From NCBI GenBank assembly GCA_947476185.1, contig CANJPX010000034.1, forward strand, positions 1 through 34,552: a DNA stretch of 34,552 bases, in the 5' to 3' direction. This document shows, piece after piece, positions 18,522 through 26,500 of the stretch. The first letter of the stretch is position 1, and each line of letters starts with the position of its first letter. The translations under genes and the position numbers were made by a program. The notes beneath the pieces were generated by a model. That model did not search any database and was not told the DNA's origin. It worked only from the letters and a program-made list of their open reading frames with translations. Source of the DNA: Bacteroidota bacterium (lineage in GTDB: Bacteria; Bacteroidota; Bacteroidia; 2-12-FULL-35-15).

Positions 18522-19133
18522 TTATTTTTTTTTGAAACTACAATAAGTGAAATTTTGATTTGTGTTAAATGGGGTAATATGTGTTTCATCAACACATTTT
18601 ATTTTAGTATAGAATTGAGAAAATTTATTATTCAATTCATCCTTGGAATATTGTTTGATATTTAAGCCGCTACACTTTAAAGGACCCGAATCAGAAAATG
18701 TAGCAACCATCATTTTCCCATTGGTTGAAATGTAGTCCTTCGTAATTGATATATATTTATTTACATCATCCGGATCTGATAAAAAGTGGAAGGCCGCTCT
18801 GTCATGCCAGTAATCAAATTGGACATTTGCACTTAGATCCAATACATCAGAAACGATCCAGTTTACTTTATCTGATTTTGAACCTAATCTATTTTTTAAT
18901 CTCAATAATGCATTCTCTGATATGTCTAAAGAATATATATTTTCATATCCGTTTTCTACAAGATAATCAATGAAGAAAGAATCACCGGAACCGACATCAA
19001 TAATATTTGATTTCTTTGATATATTGTATGATTCCAGAAATTCGATACTTGAATTTGGAACAGGTTGAAACCAACTTACCTCATTTTGCTGTTTGCTGGC
19101 AAACACTGTTTCCCAATGTTGTTTCTTATCCAT
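18522..19133 (-). CDS. Class I SAM-dependent methyltransferase within the arsenic operon
   Basis: 203 aa, one Rossmann methyltransferase domain. The N-terminus KQHWETVFASKQQNEVSWF is typical of a bacterial family with an H-W-E ... V-S-W-F/Y opening. Motif I is IIDVGSGDS (44-52), the ribose-binding acid is Asp70 (SLDISENAL), and FDYWHDRAAFHFL (106-118) is the motif IV/V region. Cysteines lie at 154, 180 and 198. This differs from canonical ArsM, which is longer and has a DVGCGTG motif and spaced arsenic-binding cysteines. Its location between arsR and acr3, 3 bases from acr3, suggests a role in arsenic handling. The substrate is unknown; a small thiol or metalloid compound is possible. Confidence 0.82.
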   Translation of the reverse strand: MDKKQHWETVFASKQQNEVSWFQPVPNSSIEFLESYNISKKSNIIDVGSGDSFFIDYLVENGYENIYSLDISENALLRLKNRLGSKSDKVNWIVSDVLDLSANVQFDYWHDRAAFHFLSDPDDVNKYISITKDYISTNGKMMVATFSDSGPLKCSGLNIKQYSKDELNNKFSQFYTKIKCVDETHITPFNTNQNFTYCSFKKK

Positions 19134-19176
19134 TTGAAATTATTTGAATTATAGTAATTATTATTTTCATAAATAT

Positions 19177-19192
19177 TATATTTTAAAATATA
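19177..19192. repeat. 16-bp perfect AT-only palindrome in the arsR-methyltransferase gap
   Basis: TATATTTTAAAATATA is its own reverse complement. It occupies the middle of the 69-base gap between arsR and the methyltransferase gene. It may be a second operator or an RNA structure; chance is possible in such AT-rich DNA. Confidence 0.4.
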
Positions 19193-19202
19193 GATCAAAG
19201 CA

Positions 19203-19538
19203 TTAACAACATTTATTTTTCATGGCTTCAAATTTCATACTGAATAATTCATTAAATATAGCTTTTGCTTTTTTCCAATTTGCTTTATCGATACAATAAC
19301 AAACCCTTGGTCCGTCAATTTCCCCTGTGATCAATCCTGCATTTTTAAGCTCCTTCAGATGCTGAGAAACGGTAGATTGAGATAAAGGAAGGTGCTCAAC
19401 AATATCATTGCATATGCATGATTTTTGTGCAGAAAGGAATTTGATGATCGCCACACGGGCAGGATGAGAAAGAGCTTTAGCAATTTCACTCGCCATGATC
19501 TCATCATTTTTAAATTCTTTTTTTTTGCTGTAAGCCAT
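19203..19538 (-). CDS. arsR: ArsR/SmtB-family arsenical-responsive repressor
   Basis: 111 aa winged-helix regulator. The core is EIAKALSHPARVAIIKFLS (18-36), then the metal-site helix with Cys41-Ile-Cys43, the recognition helix LSQSTVSQHLKELKNAGLI (52-70) and a wing with Cys80/Cys82 (GPRVCYCI). The protein ends KNKCC (Cys110/111). The C-x-C echoes the ELCVCDLC site of E. coli ArsR, but the third cysteine of that site is replaced, so the extra cysteines may complete an As(III) site. It would repress its own operon until arsenite binds. A promoter and a palindrome lie directly upstream. It is the first gene of arsR-methyltransferase-acr3-arsC. Confidence 0.93.
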   Translation of the reverse strand: MAYSKKKEFKNDEIMASEIAKALSHPARVAIIKFLSAQKSCICNDIVEHLPLSQSTVSQHLKELKNAGLITGEIDGPRVCYCIDKANWKKAKAIFNELFSMKFEAMKNKCC

Positions 19539-19540
19539 CT

Positions 19541-19590
19541 TATATAATTATATATCGCAAATATACGATTAAATTATTTACAAATACAAA
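19541..19590 (-). promoter_or_regulatory. arsR promoter with overlapping candidate operator
   Basis: On the minus strand: TTTG (19590-19587), a 21-base spacer and TATATTTG (19565-19558), an exact -7 match. A perfect 14-bp palindrome, TATATAATTATATA (19541-19554), lies at the expected transcription start, between the -7 box and the arsR ATG at 19538. Repressor binding there would block initiation. Confidence 0.6.
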
Positions 19591-19610
19591 TATCACTAAA
19601 GAACTGTTGA

Positions 19611-20015
19611 TCAGAAATACGCTTTCAGTTTATTTATTATTGAGTCGGGGGCTACTCTGGGCTTATTTGTTTTTGAATCTATAAAAACAAGAGTTGTAGT
19701 ACCAATATTTATCAATTCATCTTTTTGATTATATATTTCATAATCGAAAACAATCCTGGCAGTAGGCAATGCTTTTATGGTTGTTTTTATTACGAGCAGA
19801 TCATCGTATAAAGCTGGTTTCAAATATTTCAAATTACAAGTATAAACCGGCATCATAATACCGGCATCTTCCATTTCCTTATAACTCGTCCCTAGTTGAC
19901 GCAATGCTTCTACCCTTCCTACTTCATAATAATGTGTGTAATTACCATAATACACATAACTCATTTTATCGGTTTCGGCATACCTAACCCTAACAGTTGT
20001 TTCAGAAATATACAT
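19611..20015 (-). CDS. YbgC-like acyl-CoA thioesterase (hotdog fold)
   Basis: 134 aa, standard single-hotdog length. The opening VRVRYAETDKMSYVYYGNYTHYYEVGR (8-34) is the 4-hydroxybenzoyl-CoA thioesterase/YbgC signature, with the catalytic-type Asp16 and Y-Y-G-N-Y. Strands LKYLKPALYDDLLVIKT, ARIVFDYEIYN and GTTTLVFID follow the fold. It hydrolyses acyl-CoA or acyl-ACP thioesters in the cytosol. Bacterial YbgC proteins are often near tol-pal genes, but none is seen here. The gene runs parallel to arsR and ends 72 bases before its start; the arsR promoter lies in that gap, so it is a separate unit. Confidence 0.88.
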   Translation of the reverse strand: MYISETTVRVRYAETDKMSYVYYGNYTHYYEVGRVEALRQLGTSYKEMEDAGIMMPVYTCNLKYLKPALYDDLLVIKTTIKALPTARIVFDYEIYNQKDELINIGTTTLVFIDSKTNKPRVAPDSIINKLKAYF

Positions 20016-20170
20016 AGATCACATATAATATTTAACTCCTTGAAAATACGTTAATTTTTAATAGAAAGCACATAAAATAAAAAATATTTTTATTATTATT
20101 TCCGCCTATAATTCTTCTTTAATTCTTATTATTGTATGACTTTTTATTGAAACAAAAAAGTTCCCTTTTC

Positions 20171-20938
20171 ATGAAATCATCCCTACTCCACTCCATAAAT
20201 ACAGTAATTGTATTCTGCATTCTTTCGGCTTGTTCCGGCACACCCAAATTAAAGAAGGTAGAAACCTCGATGCTGGAATTAAATTCCAAAACTGTTGCTT
20301 CTGACGATTCCTCTTTTATAAAAACGGTACTTCCATATAAGTTAAAAATGGATTCAATCATGAATGAAGTATTAGGAGTTTCTGACCAGGCACTTATAAA
20401 AGGATCTCCTGAAGGAACATTAGGTGATTTTTCTGCCGATGCTGTTCTTAAAAAGACAAATGAATATTATCAACCACGCGATAAAATAAATGCTGATATA
20501 TGTTTATTAAATAACGGAGGATTAAGAAATGCACTTCCAAAAGGGAAAATTACATTGGGAAACGTTTTTGAATTAATGCCTTTTGAAAATGCGATTGTCG
20601 TCCTTACAATAAGTGGTGAAAAAATGAAACTTCTTTTTGATGGTCTGGTCGAAAATAATGGAGCACCCTTTTCCGGAGCTACTGTAAAAGCAAAAGGAAA
20701 AAAAATTACTGAATTAAAGATTGGTGGAAAAGATTTCGATGTCTCCAAAAGTTATAAGGTTGTTACTTCTGATTATTTAGCTGCCGGAGGAGATAAATAT
20801 AATTTTTTTTCATCTCCTATTAAGGTAGATACCTTGAATTATAAATTACGGGATGCAATAATTGATTATATAAAGGATGAAACTAAAAAAGGCAAAACGA
20901 TAAAAGTTGAATTAGATGAAAGGATCAAATATGAATAG
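20171..20938 (+). CDS. 5'-nucleotidase C-terminal domain protein, lipoprotein
   Basis: 255 aa. The frame begins at a TTG (20132), but the ATG at 20171 gives a proper lipoprotein signal peptide, MKSSLLHSINTVIVFCILSAC, with lipobox L-S-A-C21. The mature part is the 5'-nucleotidase C-terminal (substrate-binding) domain of UshA-like enzymes: CLLNNGGLRNALPKGKITLG, FELMPFENAIVVL and SDYLAAGGDKYNFF. No acidic surface-export signal follows Cys21, so a periplasm-facing anchor is more likely. It lacks the metallophosphatase half, which the next gene encodes with an 8-base overlap. Together they probably form a two-part periplasmic nucleotidase that releases nucleosides and phosphate. Confidence 0.88.
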   Translation: MKSSLLHSINTVIVFCILSACSGTPKLKKVETSMLELNSKTVASDDSSFIKTVLPYKLKMDSIMNEVLGVSDQALIKGSPEGTLGDFSADAVLKKTNEYYQPRDKINADICLLNNGGLRNALPKGKITLGNVFELMPFENAIVVLTISGEKMKLLFDGLVENNGAPFSGATVKAKGKKITELKIGGKDFDVSKSYKVVTSDYLAAGGDKYNFFSSPIKVDTLNYKLRDAIIDYIKDETKKGKTIKVELDERIKYE

Positions 20939-21869
20939 CAGAAGAGAGTTTCTAAAAAAGACAGCATTTGCCGGTGCCGGAATTATTGCATTTAATTCTA
21001 TCCCAAATGAAGTTCTTGCAAAAACGGAAATGGTAAAAATTACCATTCTCCATACAAATGATGTCCATAGTCATATTGACCCTTTTCCTGATAATGATCC
21101 TAAATATGCCGGATTAGGAGGAGTTGTGAGAAGAGCTGCTTTGATAAAAAAGATCAGGAACGAAGAAAAAAATGTTTTGCTTTTTGATGTAGGAGATGTT
21201 TTTCAAGGCACACCCTACTTTAATATGTATGGTGGTGAATTAGAATTAAAGTTAATGAGTATGATGCAATATGATGCTTCTACAATAGGAAATCATGATT
21301 TTGATAATGGTCTTGATGGTCTGTTAAAACAATTGCCTAATGCCAGTTTCCCGTTCATTAATTGCAATTATGATTTTTCGGACACTCCGATTGCTGGCAA
21401 GACCATACCTCATAAGATCTATGAAAAAGGTGGAATTAAGATTGGTGTTTTTGGCTTAGGTATTGAGTTAGAAGGGTTGGTAGATAAACGTATGTCCGGA
21501 AATACAAAATACCTCGATCCTTTGGAAAAGGCTGCAGAAGCCTCCCATTACCTGAAAAACGATCAAAAATGTGACCTTGTAATTTGTTTGTCTCATCTTG
21601 GATACAAGTATGAAAGTAAAAAGATCAGTGATATGGAACTTGCTAAACGGTCGAAAAATATTAATGTGATCCTAGGGGCTCATACTCACACATTCCTTGA
21701 TACACCAGTATCTTGCAAGAATAGTGATGACAAAGAAGTGCTGGTTGCACAAGTTGGATGGGCCGGAATTAAACTTGGCAGAATTGATTATATTTTCGAG
21801 CGAAAAAGAAAAAAAATGGTTGCGGAAGGGTACTCTATAAAAATTTCGAATAAGTCAATAGAAATCTGA
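20931..21869 (+). CDS. Tat-exported metallophosphatase (5'-nucleotidase N-terminal half)
   Basis: 312 aa from the ATG at 20931. An in-frame ATG at 20916 exists, but the later start puts the twin-arginine motif S-R-R-E-F-L-K-K at residues 3-10, followed by TAFAGAGIIAFNSIP. The calcineurin-like metal site is complete: ILHTNDVHSH (first Asp and His), FDVGDVFQGTP, IGNHDFDNG (Asn-His), CLSHLG and LGAHTHTFLD. It hydrolyses phosphate esters, probably nucleotides, in the periplasm. It ends after the catalytic domain and lacks the C-terminal domain encoded just upstream. Folding in the cytosol before Tat export fits a metal-loaded enzyme. Confidence 0.92.
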   Translation: MNSRREFLKKTAFAGAGIIAFNSIPNEVLAKTEMVKITILHTNDVHSHIDPFPDNDPKYAGLGGVVRRAALIKKIRNEEKNVLLFDVGDVFQGTPYFNMYGGELELKLMSMMQYDASTIGNHDFDNGLDGLLKQLPNASFPFINCNYDFSDTPIAGKTIPHKIYEKGGIKIGVFGLGIELEGLVDKRMSGNTKYLDPLEKAAEASHYLKNDQKCDLVICLSHLGYKYESKKISDMELAKRSKNINVILGAHTHTFLDTPVSCKNSDDKEVLVAQVGWAGIKLGRIDYIFERKRKKMVAEGYSIKISNKSIEI

Positions 21870-21903
21870 AAATATTTTAACTTTTTTTTCATAATAAATG
21901 AGG

Positions 21904-21930
21904 TAACTTAGGTAAAGTTATATATATTTA
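21904..21930 (+). promoter_or_regulatory. Candidate dnaA control region
   Basis: An inverted repeat TAACTT-N5-AAGTTA (21904-21920) is followed at once by TATATTTA (21923-21930), one base off the -7 consensus, with no TTG at -33. Further on, CCTA-GAAA-TAGG (21941-21952) could form a small leader hairpin. No clear DnaA box was found here. Confidence 0.35.
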
Positions 21931-22004
21931 CACCGCAATACCTAGAAATAGGGGATTTAAGCGAGACTACACATAAAATCAACATATATAATTACGGATT
22001 TATA

Positions 22005-23435
22005 ATGGAGAAAGCATTTACAAAAGTATGGGAGAGTTGTCTGGGGATAATAAAAGACAATGTAAGTTCACAAAGTTTTAAAACATGGTTCGAACCAATT
22101 AAACCAATTAAGTTAAGCTCTAACGTTTTAACAATTCAAGTTCCAAGTCAGTTTTTCTACGAATGGTTAGAAGAACATTATATAACCTTATTAAAGAAAA
22201 CGATCAAAAAAGAATTAGGTGTTGAAGGGCGCCTGGAGTATAGTATTATTATGGAGAACAGCTATAATAATTCAAAACCATATACAGTAAAAATTCCAAC
22301 TAATAATAAAAAAGAGCTTAAAAATCCTTCAGTTTCTATGCCTATTGATTTGAATCAAAACAGCATTCGGAATCCGTTTATTATTCCGGGATTGAAAAAG
22401 GTGAATGTTGAATCTCAATTAAATTCTAATTATTCATTTGAAAATTTGGTTGAAGGAGATTGCAACAGATTAGCTCGCTCTGCGGGATTTGCAGTTGCCA
22501 ACAAACCAGGAGGAACAGCATTTAATCCATTATTGATCTATGGTGGTGTTGGTTTAGGAAAAACACATTTAGCGCATGCAATTGGAATTCAGATCAAAAA
22601 TGAATTTCCGAATAAAACTGTTCTGTACGTATCTTCTGAAAAATTCACGCAACAATATATCGACTCGGTTAGAAATAATAATCAAAATGATTTTATTCAT
22701 TTCTATCAAATGATCGATGTTTTGATCATTGATGATGTTCAATATTTTGCAGGAAAAGAAAAAACGCAAGATGTATTCTTTCACATTTTCAATCACTTAC
22801 ACCAAACAGGTAAACAATTAGTTTTAACAGCTGATAAAGCACCTGTTGAATTACAAGGGTTTGAACAACGATTATTATCCCGTTTCAAATGGGGCTTAGC
22901 TGCAGATCTTCAAACGCCTGGTTTAGAGACCCGTATTGCTATCCTTGAGAAAAAAGTATATGCTGACGGCTTAGATCTTCCGAAAGAAGTAATTGAATAT
23001 TTAGCATATAGTATCACAACTAACGTTCGTGAACTTGAGGGTGCACTTATTTCTTTGTTGGCTCAGTCGTCAATGAATAAAAAAGCGATTACATTAGAGC
23101 TTGCAAAACAAATGATCGACAAATTCGTGAAGAATACTGCTCGCGAAGTATCGATAGATTATATACAAAAAGTTGTTTGCGATTATTTTGACCTTCCTAT
23201 CGAGTTATTGAAATCAAAAACCCGTAAACGTGAAGTTGTACAAGCTCGTCAAATAGCAATGTATTTTGCAAAAAGTATGACAAAATCATCACTTGCAACA
23301 ATTGGATTACATTGTGGCGGGAAAGACCATGCTACAGTTTTGCATGCTTGCCGAACAGTAAACAACCTGATGGATACCGACAAACGATTTAAAAACTATA
23401 TTGACGAACTTAACAAGAAAATAAGCATTCAATAA
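22005..23435 (+). CDS. dnaA: Chromosomal replication initiator DnaA
   Basis: 476 aa, full length. Domain I is KVWESCLGIIKDNVSSQSFKTWFEPI-like (7-32), domain II a short variable linker (about 90-130). AAA+ domain III has Walker A GGVGLGKTH (about 180-188), Walker B VLIIDDVQYFAGKEKTQ and sensor/arginine-finger regions (QRLLSRFKWGLAADL). Domain IV ends with the DnaA-box-binding signature CGGKDHATVLHAC. ATP-bound DnaA opens the origin and loads the helicase. dnaN and recF do not follow; the gene stands alone between the nucleotidase pair and a sensor kinase, and a strong terminator closes it. Confidence 0.97.
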   Translation: MEKAFTKVWESCLGIIKDNVSSQSFKTWFEPIKPIKLSSNVLTIQVPSQFFYEWLEEHYITLLKKTIKKELGVEGRLEYSIIMENSYNNSKPYTVKIPTNNKKELKNPSVSMPIDLNQNSIRNPFIIPGLKKVNVESQLNSNYSFENLVEGDCNRLARSAGFAVANKPGGTAFNPLLIYGGVGLGKTHLAHAIGIQIKNEFPNKTVLYVSSEKFTQQYIDSVRNNNQNDFIHFYQMIDVLIIDDVQYFAGKEKTQDVFFHIFNHLHQTGKQLVLTADKAPVELQGFEQRLLSRFKWGLAADLQTPGLETRIAILEKKVYADGLDLPKEVIEYLAYSITTNVRELEGALISLLAQSSMNKKAITLELAKQMIDKFVKNTAREVSIDYIQKVVCDYFDLPIELLKSKTRKREVVQARQIAMYFAKSMTKSSLATIGLHCGGKDHATVLHACRTVNNLMDTDKRFKNYIDELNKKISIQ

Positions 23436-23456
23436 AAGTTCAAAACTCACTAATTA

Positions 23457-23491
23457 AAAAATAGGAATCAGGTAAACTGATTCCTATTTTT
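23457..23491 (+). terminator. Rho-independent terminator of dnaA
   Basis: Perfect 15-bp hairpin: AAAAATAGGAATCAG (23457-23471), loop GTAAA, CTGATTCCTATTTTT (23477-23491), with the T-tract in the descending arm. Confidence 0.92.
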
Positions 23492-23492
23492 G
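23485..23492 (+). promoter_or_regulatory. Possible -7 element inside the dnaA terminator
   Basis: TATTTTTG matches TAnnTTTG and sits in the descending arm and T-tract of the terminator, 18 bases before the kinase ATG at 23511. No TTG at -33 was seen. The T-tract makes chance matches easier. Confidence 0.35.
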
Positions 23493-23510
23493 TTTTAAAC
23501 ATTTTGAAAT

Positions 23511-26500
23511 ATGAAAATCGCACGACTTCATAAATATCATTATTTTTATTTGCTCGCTTTTTTCTCTTTATTATTTTCTCTTCAGACTAATGCCCAATTA
23601 TTTAATTTCAGAAACTATTCATTGGATGACGGATTATCTCAGTCTGAGATCAATTGCATTTATGAGGATAGCAGAGGTTATTTGTGGATAGGAACATCCG
23701 GTGGTGGATTATGTCGATTTGATGGGAAAGAATTTAAAACATATGAAGAGAAAGACGGATTATGCGGTCAGATTATTTCATCCGTATCTGAAAATAATGA
23801 TCATGAAATAATGATCGGAAACCAAAACGGAGCTTTATGTAAATTTAATGGTCTGCAATTTTCACAAATTGAATCTGGAAATAAACAGTTTTCAACAAGT
23901 CGCATAAAGTTCATTGCAACGGATGATAACAACAACACTATCATTGGCAAGGACAATCAGATCGTAAAGTATTCGGAAAAGAAATTTGAAACTTTTCCAA
24001 TCAAAGGCGATACTACTAAATATTTTATTGTCAACTGTTTTAAAAAAGATAGCAGAAATATTATTTGGATCGGAACCAATAGAGGCTTATTGGTTTTAAA
24101 AAATGAAACATTGCTTAGGGTAAATGATATGGAGTATATCAGCAATTCAGATATTACTGCCTTGACCGAAGATATTGATGGAAATATCTGGGCTGTAGAA
24201 AATGAATTTAATATTTATAAAATCAAAATAGTGGGTCCCTCCCACTATCAGGTTAAAGCGAATAAAATCGATTCAATTCCAATTCCATTTGACACTAAAA
24301 TAAACTCCATTCATTTTGACCATAAAAATCAATTTTGGGTTGCTACACAAAACAAAGGTGTTTATAAATTTTCGGCAAACCAGTTGACGAATTTCAATCA
24401 AACAAATGGAATGCCAGTTGATAACGCAAGTAATATTTTTGAAGATCGATCAGGCAATATATGGTTTGGAACCAGTGGTGGTGGCTTGGTGAAATTCACA
24501 AATCAGGCCTTCACTTATTTTGATAACCTTGAAGGATTTCGCGAAAAAGATATTTTCACTATTTGTGCCGATAAAAAAGGGAACATATGGATAGGAACTA
24601 GTTTGCATGGTATCTATAAGTACAACGGAAATTCTGTAGAAAATATTTCAAAATCCAGCAAGATCGGAGAAGTCGAAGCAAGAAGTATTTTTTGTGATTC
24701 TAAAGGAAATGTTTGGATAGGAACAACAAAAGGGCTGACAAAGTATGATGGATCTTTTCATCCGATAAATATTCCGGGATGCAAAAATATCCGCGCAATA
24801 TTTGAAGATAAAATTGGAAATATCTGGATCGGAACAAGAGGCCATTATGCATTTATTTATAATGGTAAGGAAGTCAAGCTGCTTGATACAAAAGAAGGAT
24901 TAGGAAATGAAAATGTGTATTCATTTATCCAAGACAAAAGCGGAAAGATATGGATCGGTACTGGAGGAGGCATTTTCGTTTACAGTGATGAAAAAATAAC
25001 TAAACGTTATACTACTAGTGACGGATTATGTAATTCATATGCAGGTAGTATGGTCGTGGATAAATTTGGCACAATTTGGGTCGGTACAGACAATTGTGTT
25101 GCACGATTCGATGGCAATAAATTTATTAGCTACAGTACAAAAGAAGGATTGGCATCAGGTACGGTATATTTAATTAATACAGATAACTATGGAAATATTT
25201 GGGTTGGTACTAATAAAGGATTGGATAAAATTTCTTTGAATGAAAAGGGTGAAATTGAATCTATTCTTAACTATGGTAAGGACGAAGGATTTAAAGGTAT
25301 CGAATGTAATTCGAGAGCGACTTGCATTGATCAAAATGGATGTTTGTGGTTTGGAACAATAAAGGGGGCAATTAAATTTGACCCTAAAGAGGAGCTGATA
25401 AGGAAACCTGAAATTCCATCACTTAATATTACTAAAATTAAATTATTTTACGATGATGTTGATTGGAAAAAATATTCAGACACTTTATCACAATGGTATA
25501 ATTTACCTCTAAAACTTAAATTAGCGCACGATGAAAATCATTTAACATTTGATTTTGTTGGTATCAGTAAAACATTTCCTGAGAATATAAAATATAGTTT
25601 TAAGTTGGAAGGATTCGATAAAGAATGGAGTCCCTATGATAAATTAAGTTCTACCACCTACTCTAACTTACCTCCCGGGAAATATCGGTTTTTGGTCAAA
25701 GCCCTTAGCAAAGCCGGAATAGAAACGTTGAAACCTGAAGAGTTTTCATTTGAAATAAAAGCACCATTTTGGACAAGCTGGTGGTTCATGTCTCTTTGCT
25801 TTGTAGTAATTTGTTGTGGAATATACTGGTACAATAAATTCAGAAAGGTCAAACAGGAACTTTATCTCGAACGATTAGAAAAGATCATAAAACAACGGAC
25901 GGCAGAAATAATCAAAAAAAGAGATGAAAATGAAATTCTATTGAAAGAGGTTCATCATCGTGTGAAAAATAATTTGCAAATTATCAATAGCTTAATTAAT
26001 ATTCAATCTGATTATGTGAACGATCCAAAGGTCTCTGAATTCTTTAGTGAGATCAGGAACCGGATCAGAACGATCTCACTTGTCCACGAAAAGCTATATA
26101 AATCAACTGATTATGGCAATATCAATGTGAAAGAATACATTCATATGCTTGTAGAAAATTTGATAGAAACATACAGCATTAATAAAGAAATAAATTTAAA
26201 GCTAGATTTGGAGGTTCAGCATTTTAATTTGAATACCATCATACCTTTGGGTTTATTATTGAATGAAATTATCTCCAATGCATTTAAATATGCTTTTCAT
26301 AATGTTGAAAATGGTCAGATTGAAATTGAATTGCATAAATCAAATCTGTCGGATGAATATACAATCATCATTGGCGACAACGGTGTGGGATATGACCAAA
26401 AATTGCTTGATTCTGATAATTCAACCTTAGGTTTAGAACTAATTAAAATTTTGTCCAGCCAGCTAAATGGAAGTATTGAGAGAATTGAAAAGCCGGGGAC

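Noticed and set aside
17058-19538. Arsenic operon as a recent mobile island
   Set aside because: No integrase, transposase, terminal repeats or tRNA edge is visible, and base composition looks like the surroundings. Transfer is possible but not supported.
20132-20170. TTG start adding 13 residues to the nucleotidase C-terminal-domain protein
   Set aside because: The ATG at 20171 gives a normal lipoprotein signal with lipobox; the extension does not.
23700-25400. Repeated TGGATAGGAACA-like DNA segments in the kinase gene
   Set aside because: They encode the W-I-G-T core of reg_prop blades and are explained by protein repeats.
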